DNA of 64,000 nt, from assembly GCA_037893225.1 (NCBI GenBank), contig JAZGUH010000199.1, positions 2,852,001 through 2,916,000 of the forward strand, in the 5' to 3' direction. Position numbers and translations under genes: made by a program. The DNA comes from Hippasteria phrygiana. Its lineage: Eukaryota > Echinodermata > Asteroidea > Valvatida > Goniasteridae. How positions within the stretch are numbered: the stretch's first letter is position 1; every line of letters starts with the position of its first letter. Below the pieces are notes generated by a model. The model had not been told where the DNA came from and searched no databases. It saw only the letters and a list, made by a program, of their open reading frames with translations. Shown piece by piece: positions 12,113-24,260 of this stretch.

Positions 12113-12326
12113 AGGGGCCAATTTCATGAGATGCTTAAGCATAAAAACCCACTTGAGCACAAAAAAACCTTGCTTAGTAAAATCGGGTTACCAACCAAAA
12201 CTCCATGTGAGTGTTATGCTATAAAGCAAACAACAGCTAAAAACCAGTCAAAAGCAATGTACATCACATGGAGTTTGGCAAGCATGTTTTGTGGTGCTTA
12301 AGCAGCTCTATGAAATTGGCCCCGGA
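12113..12326. mobile_element. MITE with GGGGCCAATTTCAT termini
   Basis: Left end GGGGCCAATTTCATGAGATG then CTTAAGCA; right end is the inverse TGCTTAAGCAGCTCTATGAA then ATTGGCCCC. Inner arms ACTCCATGTGA/TCACATGGAGT also pair. A termini type I recall as common in marine invertebrate genomes. Confidence 0.75.
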
Positions 12327-12752
12327 TAATCTGAGAGCAATATTAAGAAAACATTTTTTAAATGAAAGATTTTTAAAAGACCATTAATTATACAAAATAT
12401 GCGCAGAAAGGAGAAAATTGCCAACTAAAATTGAAAACACATTTTCCACCATGTCATCTAAAACACAGCGTTTTTACAATAGCCCAATTCCATTCTATAC
12501 ACGTACAATTAATGAATAAAATGTTCGCAAAAAGTGCTTGCCGTCAAAAAATTAACCCCAATGATCTGGAACAACAACAATTAACTTGAACCCACTCCAA
12601 TAATCTAGAACAAAGCCCCCATCGGTGCTGTAAAATAAAACGGTGTCAATTATATTTTGTTAATAAATGCGCAAGCAATTAACACCACTAGTGTATAATT
12701 TCTTACACCAAAGTTTCGTGCATTTGTGTACAGTTTTAACACTGCTATAAAT

Positions 12753-15700
12753 CTACTGATTAATCCACTGCGAGATGGCCATTATTTCTTGCTGCCGTGC
12801 TTTCTTCACAGACTCTGGGTCGTCCTTGTTTTTGCCCCTGTTGTATAAACACACAACAAAGTATAAATATGAAGTTTTTAAAACTACACTGAAAAATCAT
12901 TGGGGTTAAGTTTAACCAATTGTTGGTGAAAACTGCAACTACCCAAAATTTGGGTAAACAAACTCTCATCCGGTTGTGTTCAAATAGATTTACCAAAATT
13001 TTGGGTAGTTGCAGTTTTCACCAACAATTGGGTAAATTTAACCCCCATGATTTTTCAGTGTATACCAACACTTCAACATGCGCTACTATCTACATGGTGT
13101 TAATCTAACACCGTAGTTTCAAATCGTTTATCATTCAATTACAAAAATGAATAAGACACCTTATTTTAAACTGTCGATTTAAATTTTTCCTATTTTTAAG
13201 ACATAAGAGCGCAGCGTAGAGTACCGAAGTCTGACGTCATTGGCACGACAACTGGCTCCAAACAAATGTAGATTTTGACTGTTCCTATGTTAACAGCCAG
13301 TCATGCAAACACATTTACACAAAATAACAAAAGTACTCTGGCTCCAAACATTACATTGACGTCATCACTTCGGTACTCTATAACAAAGATACTGACAATT
13401 TGGATGACCTCCAATATAGGGCAAGATAGCTCAGTTGGTATATAGCGCCGGTACAGTATTCCGGAGGTCGCAGGTTCGAATCCCTCTCAGCCCCAAATAA
13501 AATGCATGCAAAAATGCATGCAAAAATGCATGCAAAAATGCATGCAAAAATGCATGCAAAAATGCATGCAAAAATGCATGCAAAAATGCATGCAAAAATG
13601 CATGCAAAAATGCATGCAAAAATGCATGCAAAAATGCATGCAAAAATGCATGCAAAAATGCATGCAAAAATGCATGCAAAACGATGAGTATAGCTTTCCA
13701 ACAGAAAGTACTGAATCAGATGAAAAACAAACGAGATTTAAGTTACCGGTACATGTTTCTTATCTTTCCGGAAATTCAAGTCATTCTTGGGAATCAATTT
13801 CGGCATAGCACCGATCAAAAAATTCTTTAGACTTTTCAAATAACACAATTTTGTTTCTGATGGTTAAAGGTATGACGTAGCTTTGGTAATGATAAAAAAG
13901 CAACCAATCGATATGACAGCTTATTTATAAAGATGGTATCAGCACTCCTCCGGAGAAATATTTCCGTCCTAAATACTATAATCTTCGGGACATTTTTATC
14001 TGAAGATTTCTAGAAATGCCACGGCTTAGACCTTTTTTAATAATAAAAATCCCATCATGAACTGGCACAAAATCACTGTTCAAATCGACAGGCTCTTCAT
14101 TATTTTCGCATGATTCGATTAACGAATTGAGCTCAAAATGTCACGTCAGGTTTGTTTCAAGTACACATTGAATACCACAAATATTCTGTCAGCCCTACCA
14201 GTGCTATTATAATACCTTAAAAGATGAACGTTTACGAAAGTGATTCACTAGGTGGGGCCCAGGGTTCTTAAAAATCAAATGCCTAGGGGGTGAGGGTTAC
14301 ATCGCCCTATTACACATAAAGTGGGATGTGTTGGCATTGTTGCAAAACATTGTGGTCTACCTGAGGTCAATGTGATGAGCTGCCTCCGGTATGAGCAGAG
14401 TCTGGTACCGGCTGGGATTGGGGTTCTGCAATACCCCACCACCCCGCCACGGATCAATCGCCCCGTTGGAGAAGAATACATTGGAGCTGGTATTACCTAA
14501 GTCTATAAACAAGACAAACAAAAACAAACAAAATTGATTAAAACCCAGGGTTCTTCGGGAACATTCGAAAGATTAGAATAAGATTTAACAGCACCTGAGC
14601 TTGTGCAGTGTAGCAATGCTGTAGCGGAACGTAAAAACTGGTTACAGTCATTTGTTTATCATTAAGATGAACTTCTGAGTTCTTACACAAACTTTATATG
14701 GAGCAATTACTTGGGAGTTGTAGAAAACAAAAGTTTATTCAGGTTATTTCCAAATCGCGGCACCCCCCCCCTAAAAAAAAAAAAACACGCAAAAAACAAA
14801 ACAAAACAAAAATAAACCAACAACAACAAACATAAAACAACAAAAACAAAACAAAAAACAGAAAAAAACATCGCGTTTTAAATACTGTACTTTTTGTATA
14901 CACCCGCATCCGTTGTTAAAGCATGATTGATTTTTCATTTTTTTGACAATTATTTATTAGTTTGTTTTTCACAGACTGGACTCAAATTGGAATTGCTGCC
15001 ACAACAGGAGGGCGCTATTTGAGTTGTGTCATGGCAAAAATAACGCCCTCCTGTGTTCGCCATATCCCAAGAAGGCTAATTATTGAGGCTGCATCCGAAT
15101 CACTTGTCTAGGGCTATTGTCTATATGTGTTCGTCCATTACAACTACGCGTAGCTCTAGACGCCCATTTCGGACACGGCCTAATTTATTTATTCATAATG
15201 TTTTTGCAGCCATTGCACACACGCTTTATTACCCAATTCTGCAAAGTGCGTTTTTGAGAGGAGGAGAATTTCGAGCACTTGCCGTTTCCGAACATTTGAA
15301 CACCGAGCCAGGTCGGTTTGGGGACCACATTCCATGTCTTCAGGCAGTATTCCTCTCGCATCTTCTCCGTGAAGGGCAGGTCAGGGAACATGTCCGTTTT
15401 TCCGTTGGTTCCACGTGGGCGGGTCACTTCCGTACAAACCTTAAGGTTAGTATCATGAGGAAACAAAACATTTGAAAAAAATAGAAAGCAATTTGACCTC
15501 AAAGACTAACGTCATTTGGCCCCGGGCTATGGCATGTCAAACGTTGCAATATTCGATCATCTACGTATTTTTGTGCGATGTTCAAATATATATGTGCGAT
15601 GTTTGTCATTATGTGCGATGTTCAAATATATATGTTCGATGTTTGTCATTATATGTGCGATGTTCCAATTTATATGTGCGATGTTCCAATTTATATGTGC

Positions 15701-18700
15701 GATGTTCCAATTTATATGTGCGATGTTCAAATATTATGCGATGTTTTGTCATATATGTGCGATGTTTGTCATTATATATGCGATGTTCAAATGTATGTGT
15801 GCGATGTTTGTTATTATATGTACGATGTTCAAATATATATGCGATGTTTGTCATATATGTGCAATGTTCAAATTTATATGTGCGATGTTCAAATTTATAT
15901 GTGCGATGTTTGTCATATATGTTCGATGTTCAAATAATATGTGCGATGTTTTTCAATTTATATTCGAAAACGGAATTGTGGGATATAGTATGGTTTCCAG
16001 ACCGAAATAGTATGAATATTCCTAATAAGTTACATCAGGGACCAGACTACTTAGGACGGTCTATCTGTTGCACTGACCTGGCTGAAGCTAGCCCGCGATT
16101 CAGCCCGCGATTCGCAATAGGGCCCGCGATTCGCCCGATCAGAGCAGCCGCATATTGAAAACTAGAATCCATTCGACAAAAGGAGTTTTTTCTTAATGAA
16201 ATCGCTGGATTCAGGCAACGAATTTTTTAGAAAATGTCAAGAAAATACATACAATTTGTGCATGAAATTTCAGAATAGGTATGAGCAAAGCTGTACATAT
16301 TATACTTAACATTGTTTTATGGGTCTTTTTTAATGAATTAATTAGTCGTTTCGCGAATGCCCATTTCAAAGGGTTCTCTACATCAATTCCTTTCGGCTCA
16401 GCACAATAGCTTCTGTTTGAAAGAAAGTGTACCGCACATGTTTTTAAAAATTTATATTTTTCTTTCATATTCATAATTGCTACCTTCCTGGGCACACTTA
16501 ATTTCAGCAAGGGCCTATTCCAAGAATGGCTTCTGTTCCAATTAGCCGCTTAAAAAAAGTGTACACGATTGGTAATTCTCAAAAAAGAATTTTTGATGAA
16601 TTATTACAAAATACCTTTGTATACTGTAAGTTAATAATAGTCTCAATCATCCTGTGAAATTATGGCACCAGATGTGCTGTCGTTGTCAAGAAAAGTGGAA
16701 ATTTATATCGTCTTCCAACGATTTCCAGCTGGAAATCGTTGGAGAACTGCCCTGTAGCCGTTAGTCAAGACGCGAGTGGCTACATGGACAAGTGGCGCGC
16801 CCCGGACATGATGGCGCCTTGGCATATCCGGGCCCAGATAGCCACGCGCGCCTTGACTAAAGGCTATTATCCGCCCGACGGTTGAAAACGAGCGCCGTTG
16901 TTCACTCGTTTTTCGCCATCTAACAACGCAAAACTTTGAACAGGTCAGTGGAATGATATTTCCTATAACATACTAACCCCCAAATCCGCCCATTTCTGAA
17001 AATTGCAACAATGACCAATCATGTACACTGCCTTTAAAGCTAATTAAGACGGATCATTTTCATAAATATCTGGAAATGCGGTATTCGGAGTTTCGTGTGA
17101 AATGTGCCGTCTTTGAATGAAAGTGTACCACACATATTTTGAAAAATTCTTATTTTTCTTTCATATTCATAATTCCCACCTTCCCGGGTACTTTCTTTCA
17201 AAGACGGCATTTCACACGAAACTCCGAATACCGCATTTCCAAATATTCTTTAAAATGGTCCGTCTTTAAGCGGCTAATTGGAACAGAAGCCATTCTTGGA
17301 ATAGGCCCTTGCTGAAATTAAGTGTGCCCGGGAAGGTGGTAATTATGAATATGAAAGAAAAATATGAAGTTTTCAAAATATGTGTGGTACACTTTCTTTC
17401 AAAGACGGCATTTCACACGAAACTCCGAATACCGCATTTCCAGATATTCATGAAAATGATCCGTCTTTAAGCGGCTAATTGGAACAGAAGCCATTCTTGC
17501 AATAAGCTCTTGCTGAAATTAAGTGTGCCCAGGAAGGTGGCAATTATGAATATGAAAGAAAAATATGAATTTTTTAAAACATGTGTGGTACACTTTCTTT
17601 CAAACAGAAGCTATTGTGCTGAGCCGAAAGGAATTGATGTAGAGAACCCTTTGAAATGGGCCCTCGCGTAACGACTAATTATTTCATAAAAAATACCCAT
17701 AAACAATGTTAAGTATAATATGTTCAGCTTTGCTCATACCTATTCTGAAATTTCATGCACAAATTGGTATGTAATTTCTTGACATTTCTCGAAAATTCGT
17801 TGCCTGAATCCAGCGTTTCTATTAAGAAAAACTCCTTTTGTCGAATGGATTCTAGTTTTCAATATGCGGCTGCTCTGATCAGGCGAATCGCGGGCCCTAT
17901 TGCGAATCGCGGGCTGAATCGTGGGCTAGCTTCATCCAGGTCAGTGCAACAGATAGACCGTCCTAAGTAGTCTGGTCCCTGATGTAACTTATTAGGAATA
18001 TTCATACTATTTCGGTCTGGAAACCATACTATATCCCACAATTCCGTTTTCGAATATAAATTGAAAAACATCGCACATATTATTTGAACATCGAACATAT
18101 ATGACAAACATCGCACATATAAATTTGAACATTGCACATATATGACAAACATCGCATATATATTTGAACATCGTACATATAATAACAAACATCGCACACA
18201 TACATTTGAACATCGCATATATAATGACAAACATCGCACATATATGACAAAACATCACATATATATTTGAACATCGCACATATAAATTGGAACATCGCAC
18301 ATATAAATTGGAACATCGCACATATAAATTGGAACATCGCACATATAAATTGGAACATCGCACATATAATGACAAACATCGAACATATATATTTGAACAT
18401 CGCACATAATGACAAACATCGCACATATATATTTGAACATCGCACAAAAATACGTAGATTATCGAATATTGCAACGTTTGACATGCCATACCGGGCACAC
18501 AAAAACTATATTTTATTTAATTGTTTTGTTTTGTGACTGGGCTGGGCTTGGAAATTATACACTCAAGTGGTCTTGTGCAGAAACAGAGGCATTTAAGTTC
18601 ACAGCATTTATTTATTACAAAATTGATAACCAAAATAATAATGTTAAATTCGATCTCAATATCTCATCAATGTATCATTCACATTACAGGGAAAAGCCGA

Positions 18701-21700
18701 AACAGCCAGACTAGGCTAGTCAGTATTTGGTAAGTACAAGACGTCCCTATAAAAAGTGATAAAAGTGATCGTAAAGTGGAGAGAATTGCATCCTCTCTCG
18801 TGCTTTTTAGGCATTTTGCCACACGGAACGCAGCTAGCTACGAGCCGTCGTTGCGGATGTAGGCCCTATAACGTGAAATTACACAGCTTATTATCACCAA
18901 CTGAAATGACGTAGGGCTTAAATGGGGCATGATATGATATAATCCAAGATGGTAGATAATTGTGTACTCGTGTGATTTCAAATCAGTTGCAGAATCAGAA
19001 CTGATGGTTTGAACCTTGATTGTTGTAGGATTATAAGCGAACCGGAAAGTTACAATTATGCCGAATACTTAGAATTACCAAAGTCGCCTGCTGCTCCTGA
19101 TTTTGGCCCAAAAATTACCAAACATTGTAACCGATACCCGGTTGTTATTTTCTCGTACCTGGTAGTCCCACCCTTTGGAGCCGCACCCCGTTGCGTCCGA
19201 GCATTCCATGAACTCCTTGTAGATATCGATGCATTTCAGCGATCCGTTCGTACCGTTGTAGAACAGAACTTTGGATACGGCGATGAAGTAAAGTACAAGA
19301 CAAACAAACAAATAAATAAATAAACAAATGAGAAGAATGCGATTTGGAAGATTTGTAGAATCCCAGTAATCAGTATTAGGTGCCAACCAACGTAATTGTA
19401 GTTAAGTAACTCCAGTACTAAAGGACTGAGTCTCTGTTATAATACTATCAGATTATTTGGTTATTACTGACAAAGCCAATTAGAGTACTTGTATCATAAT
19501 TGAAACTGTGTAGAGTGACCTGGTATTATCATAGCTTGTAATCACAAAAAAGTTTCAGGAAACCAACGTACTCGCTCCATCTGCCAAACCTTGCAGGCTG
19601 CTGCTCGATTTTGTAATTAATGAACACGAGACCTGTGAACAAATGGAGAAATACAGAACAGCTTATGCACAGAAAGCCTTATTATAAAGAAGATGCTGCT
19701 TTGAATGATTCAAAGAAGAATAAATAAATATTAAGAGGGAATCTCATTTCTCAAACCTCAGACGGAATAATTTAGCATGGGAGTTGATATCGCTTTGACA
19801 CAAGGCATTTCTGACTCTACTGTATGCAAGCACGATACAAGCACGGACAAGAAATGGGAACATTTTATAACAAACGGTGGTGTTAACAGTCTCCCCTATT
19901 AGAATCCTACATTGACGGGCCAGGCCGGTAGGTTGCCTTCGAACGAGGCAGGGTAGGGGTAGTTGACGGTGGTAAGGGTGGAGAGAGAGTTACGGATCCA
20001 GAGCTTCAAGTGCCGTGTCTGGTTCTTGGACTCGAGTGGCTTACACAGTCGGAAGGCATGGGAGATCTTGTCCAAACCTGGGGATAGAACAAAGGACTTC
20101 CAAAACAATAGAGCTGAGACGTAATGACGTCACGCTGTGTTTACACTGCTGCATTCGTGACGCCAGGTGGGGACGGTGTCGTGTGAATATCCGATTCCTA
20201 TGAATATCCGACTCTTTACCCATGATGCATTGCAACACAATCGTGCTTGTATATTGACCACGGTAATTTTTTTCAGTGACAACCTATAACCTCATCCTAA
20301 CCCTAACTCCTACCCTATTTCTCACACTCATACCAACCCCACCCTATGTGTCTTATTGTTTTGGTATATACGAGGGCCTACTGATCATGCGCAGTATAAC
20401 AAAACAGTCGGATTTTCAGAGAGTCTGAGGCTGCGTCCGAATCGCTTGTCTAGGGCTATTGTCTTGGTGTTCGCCATTACAACTACGCGTGACGTAGCCG
20501 TAGTTGTAGCTCTAGACGCCCATTTCGGACACGGCCTGATATTCAGGTGACACCGGAACAGCGTTCTGTGGTATCACGGCATGCGTTTCAGCATGTGCTG
20601 TACATTATACGTTGGGATCATGTTAATTTCTGCTTGCCCATGCAACAAACACAAAAGTTTTTTTCAAAATTAGTGGTTTTCTTTTAGGGACTAATGCGAA
20701 GTAAAAATTAATCCGAATAATAAGCTTCTATGGTACAATCTACATTTCATCAGTGGCGCCAGTGTGACGTCATTACGTTTTGGGGCTAGCTGTAGGCCTA
20801 TTGGCTGTACAACTTTCTAAAGCCTAGTCGGTAATAACATTCACAAATTAAATTACTATAGTGTTGCATATGTAGAAAATAGAAAGAATAAATAATCTTG
20901 TGTTGTACAATAACGAAAGAAATTAATACAAATCTAGAAATCTAAAGCCCGCTTCATACTTCATGCGAATGCGCATATATGTGAAGCGGATTCGTTAAGG
21001 CAACGGAGAACGTCACAATGAAACGTTCAATTGTTGACGTCATGAAATCCGCTTCGCATTCGCATTCGCATGGAGTATGAACCGGGCTTAATTAGATAGC
21101 ACTGACCTGCTTTTCCTTTCTTGGACAAGGCATCAATCATTTCGAATCCAGCCCGGATTACCGGAACACAGCTCGGGGAAGTTGCTACAGTATTGAACAC
21201 CTGACGAAAATATTACCTTCTTAACAACTACATTCTCTCAAAATAAATTTGTCAATAAACAAAATGTAGAACATCATTAGGTCTCGTTGTGAAACAATCA
21301 ACAATCCCTAAACAACTCGATGTCATTCCCTTAACTTAATTTACACGATCATCGATGTAAACAGTGTTTTAACGATATTTATTGTTTTCCCCCTCTTTTC
21401 AATAGCCTGCCTATAGGCTTTAGTGTCTGACACACAAGACCTACTTTGGTCACATCTTGGAAGTAGTACAGCTGCGATCCGATACCGGCGGCCGAGTAGA
21501 TTGGACCGCCTGATGATATGGCGCCCTTCACAACATTCGGATACTTGAATCGTAGGTACGCGCTCAGCATTCCACCGTAACTGCAACACAAAAGTTACGG
21601 ACTTGTTATTAAAGAAACCATCGTTTTCGCAGTGCTTCATAAATTTGTCAAGGTGCTCAGACCTGATAGAATGCAGCGTCGATAGGCTATATTTCTGAGC

Positions 21701-23417
21701 GAATGAGGGCGCTATATCGACGCCATTTTGGGGTACGATAAAAGTGAATTTGGTTACTGAAGTAGGCTTTTAGTTTTATTGCACATTTAATGGAAATAGT
21801 ACCATTTTACAATCTGTAACTGTCTAATAGTCCTTGTGTTTAACATTTAAAGATGCACTTGATACAGTTTACAAAGACTTTGGGTATGCTAATAATAGAT
21901 ACTGTTACGGATAGCCCGCCACACTGGTAGTGTGAGGTGTAGGCATTGGCACGATGCATTGTGGGAACGTTAATTTGCGCTGAATCCCATCCGTAAGCGC
22001 CTACCGTCCCACAATGCATTGCAACAATATACTTTCACTGCACACTTCCGCTCTATCCATAAAAGGGTCTGTGGACGATACAATAGGAACCCACCTTCCC
22101 CCAAATGCAATGACAGGGGCGTTGTCTGCCTTGAGCTGTTTCTTGACGCCTTGGATGATGGTAGCATAATCCGCCAATACCTGCTCAATAGCCAACGGCC
22201 CAACGTTCTCTCCTGTGTAGGACGCGTTGCCAAAAGGCAGAGACTCCCCATAGTAACGCTACGCGAGAAGGGCATGAATATCGGTGTTTATAAAAAAATT
22301 ACCAAAAACCCCCACTCCAACGAAATATTCGGTTAAAAAGATGTGAGTTAAGACGGGAAATTTCAAGAGACTTTAGGATGGATATTAATAGCAAACCTGA
22401 ACATTAATAAACAAATATTTGACATGTCATGTACAAAAATACGTATATAAAATAAAATTTTGGTTACTTCTATTTTTAGATGTACTGCAATGAAGCATTA
22501 TTTTCCAAGATGGCCGCCCTATGACTTCCACTGACATTGAAATCCACCAAATCGATACAAAGCACACGACAGATCAACTGGAAGGAATTTCTTCTATTCT
22601 TTTGAATTTGTATGGATTATTTTTGGAGAAAAGATAAAAACATGCGGCTTCATGAGATGGGGAATCTATCAAATTTTGTTTGTTCACACTTGGCCTTTTT
22701 GCTTACGTGTTCAGCGAAAATGACCAGCGCTTTAAACTGGGGAGCAATGTCAAACAGGAATCCGGTGTTCTTCAGGAATAACGTGATGTCATTCTCGTTG
22801 CCCGTGTAGATAAAAATCGGATGTGAACCACCACCCCAGTAGTTATCTGAACAATAGAGGGCAGCAAACTACATTATTAATGATATATAACATGACATGA
22901 TATAAACAAGAATGTTTTTCAAAAAAACAAATCCAACATGCAAAGGACTGCACGCTAAAAAAATGTCTGACTTCGTGGCAATTAGTCTGAAGAATTGTAA
23001 GGTGTAGATCATAGAACACTTTGAGTTCAAGCTACTCATGTTTTGAGATTAAAGTTTGAACGAGACAGTTTTTTTCCTGGCGACACAAATTGAGCAGGTT
23101 GTTTTCACTTTTTTTCCTCGAAAAATTGAGTATAGGCCTACTATACGCCGAAACTTTCTCAGGTAGAAGTTGAAAAACGTTTTTCTTTAGAATTATAATT
23201 TTATTGCTGCATTAAGTTAATTATATTAATGCAATATCCACTTACCTGTGATTAAATATCTTTGTTTAAAGGTCTTGCTTCCGTGGCTTTTAAAGTTGAA
23301 ATGATCGATGGTTTGGTCAAAATACATGGTTTTATATGGGTAGTCAGCCATAGTCACAGCAAGGCACAAAGCCAGTAGACATAAAGTAGGCATCATAGCT
23401 AGAATCGTGCGAGCCAT
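12753..23417 (-). CDS. DPP7: Dipeptidyl peptidase 2 (DPP7-like serine peptidase, S28), copy 2; complete
   Basis: Complete paralogue of the left-hand DPP7 gene. Exons: 23246-23417, 22707-22846, 22095-22258, 21445-21580, 21107-21200, 19911-20077, 19572-19632, 19159-19268, 15283-15439, 14361-14502, 12753-12837; 1428 nt, 475 residues plus TAG. Exons 2-7 and 9 have exactly the lengths of the copy 1 exons, and all phases match. The Met at 23417 starts a signal peptide (MARTILAMMPTLCLLALCLA) before DYPYKTMYFDQTIDHFNF. The catalytic Ser sits in [14 protein letters not shown], again split by a junction, the Asp in NGAIDPW and the His in AAHHIDLR. The conserved blocks LPAWPVNV and CSDATGCG are present. 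The exon 9 donor reads GCAAGT, a non-canonical GC-AG intron, and this is the only phase-consistent choice. The 85-bp last exon ends in QWINQ. Introns host a 3-kb foldback element, a SINE with a minisatellite, and several MITEs. The likely site of action is the lysosome or secretory vesicle. Confidence 0.94.
12887..13060. mobile_element. TA-flanked CACTGAAAAATCA MITE in DPP7 copy 2 intron 10
   Basis: Perfect-looking long arms of about 73 bases beginning CACTGAAAAATCATTGGGG, including AACTGCAACTACCCAAAAT, and their inverse at the right end, with TA on both outer sides (12885-12886, 13061-13062). The loop is about 30 bases. Confidence 0.82.
13380..13500 (+). mobile_element. tRNA-derived SINE head
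   Basis: GATACTGACAATTTGG leader, A-box TAGCTCAGTTGG, B-box GGTTCGAATCC; same family as 7050 and 7360. The body is replaced after CAGCCCCAAATAAA by a 12-bp tandem array. Confidence 0.75.
13503..13682. repeat. 12-bp tandem array ATGCATGCAAAA, 15 uniform copies
   Basis: Fifteen identical copies, which keep all frames open on both strands and so produce long false ORFs. The unit contains the palindrome TGCATGCA. Complete uniformity suggests very recent expansion. Confidence 0.95.
15086..15183. mobile_element. GGCCGTGTCCGAA-type MITE copy
   Basis: GAGGCTGCATCCGAATCACT to GCCCATTTCGGACACGGCC. Shares CTTGTCTAGGGCTATTGTCT with 20426-20539. In intron 9 of DPP7 copy 2. Confidence 0.7.
15565..15962 (+). 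repeat. Minisatellite in the left foldback arm
   Basis: Units of 20-24 bases built from TATGTGCGATGTTCAAAT and TGTGCGATGTTTGTCAT in irregular alternation. The order of variants is mirrored in the right arm at 18065-18450, but the right arm carries an extra unit of the TTCCAATTTATATG type. Confidence 0.85.
16553..17037. mobile_element. TTAA MITE, copy 2, nested in the foldback centre
   Basis: Starts AAAGTGTACACGATTGGTAA and ends CCAATCATGTACACTGCCTT then TAA. Internal hairpin TAGTCAAGACGCGAGTGGCT paired with AGCCACGCGCGCCTTGACTA. Close relative of 37348-37835 and 47928-48428. Confidence 0.8.
20426..20539. mobile_element. GGCCGTGTCCGAA-type MITE copy
   Basis: GAGGCTGCGTCCGAATCGCT to CGCCCATTTCGGACACGGCC, interior palindrome ACTACGCGTGACGTAG. 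In intron 5 of DPP7 copy 2. Confidence 0.72.
20943..21091. mobile_element. Palindromic MITE with AAGCCCGCTTCATACT ends
   Basis: Left AAAGCCCGCTTCATACTTCA then TGCGAATGCG; right GCATGGAGTATGAACCGGGC then TT, its inverse. Central GACGTTCTC/GTTGACGTC region. It ends 16 bases short of DPP7 copy 2 exon 5 on its donor side (exon left end 21107). Confidence 0.7.
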
Positions 23418-23542
23418 CTTAGTATGTGTTTCTGCTCAGCTAAAATCACAGCTTGAAAAATATCCGTGTGGTTAGTGGTGCATGCAGGCCGCGAACTGTA
23501 GTGACAACTAAACGAATGGTTGCGCGGGTAAAGTCTGTCTAA

Positions 23543-23551
23543 TCGCGTGAC
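23543..23551. promoter_or_regulatory. Degenerate CLEAR-like site upstream of DPP7 copy 2
   Basis: TCGCGTGAC (GTCACGCGA on the minus strand) lies about 125 bases upstream of the copy 2 start codon. It differs from the copy 1 palindrome in the core (CGCG instead of CGTG). Weak evidence by itself; noted because both paralogues carry such a site at a similar distance. Confidence 0.3.
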
Positions 23552-24260
23552 CGTCTGGCTCGTGATTACGGTAGGACTATGGCCAACACGCCCCTTGTGT
23601 TACAGTACACACGGTAATATCAGATGAACTGTAGTAATAATTCTCCAAAAGTAATGGTGTTTCACGTAACATGCAATTATTTTCCATTAGGGCCTTTGCC
23701 CGTCATTTGCCTATCATTCCCACTACCGCCCCCTATGCCTCCACCCACCAGATTTTATTTACAAATTCTGATGCATTTTGTTGAATGTTCAACCGAAAAT
23801 GACGGATCGGGGGGGGGGGGGGGGACATGTTTTTCTTACACGGCTGGGAGGGTGAGGGAAGATGTGACTTCTGATTTTGTTGGGTGTAGGAAAGATATGT
23901 TTGTTTACTTCTCAGTCCATAGGCCTACTGGGTGAATTTCTGAGGGGCCAAACTGGGGGTGCATACATTCAAGTGGGAACTGAAAGTACACGAACTGCAG
24001 CTTTGTATAATTGTTGTACATTTCAAGATTTCAAATGGGGGGGGGGGGGGTATTTGAGGGCACGGATGTCAGCTCAGTGGGGGAACGCGCCTCTCCTCGT
24101 AGGCCTACCCCCGTATAGTTACGCCACTGGAGGGCAGAATTGGGAAGCAATGAGGCCATTATGCCCCAGAGAAAATACAAACTTAACACAACCATTACAA
24201 CTCTATACGATACAATGCCAGAGGTGAAGCGACGGTCAACGTAATGCGTCAGTTTGTTCA

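Larger units (their letters stand above)
10229..12752. other. Intergenic region between the two DPP7 genes
   Basis: Holds the copy 1 promoter (CACGTG sites up to about 10490), a TTAA MITE (10495-10909), an (AAAT)n microsatellite near 11477-11515, the GT-rich element at 11538-11756 with a poly-G run, the GGGGCCAATTTCAT MITE (12113-12326), and otherwise AT-rich sequence with no exon I can support. No clear polyadenylation signal for copy 2 was identified. Confidence 0.7.
15522..18497. mobile_element. 3-kb foldback element with 1-kb arms and minisatellite tips
   Basis: The left arm (15522-16552) is the reverse complement of the right arm (17468-18497) over nearly their whole length, starting at CGGGCTATGGCATGTCAAAC and its inverse. 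Each arm has an outer minisatellite of 21-23-bp units (ATGTGCGATGTTCAAAT, about 17 units) and an inner unique part. The centre contains a nested TTAA MITE (16553-17037) and further inverted copies of TTTCACACGAAACTCCGAAT. No transposase. Lies in intron 8 of DPP7 copy 2. Confidence 0.85.

Noticed and set aside
13378..13808. Several long ORFs on both strands (Met-His-Ala-Lys, Cys-Ile-Phe-Ala repeats)
   Set aside because: They are translations of a perfect 12-bp tandem array with a length divisible by three; no flanking coding signal.
15472..18502. ORFs of 120-228 codons rich in Cys, Met, Tyr and Asp (MCDVQIYMCDV type)
   Set aside because: Read-through of the ATGTGCGATGTTCAAAT minisatellite in the foldback arms; present equally in mirrored orientation.
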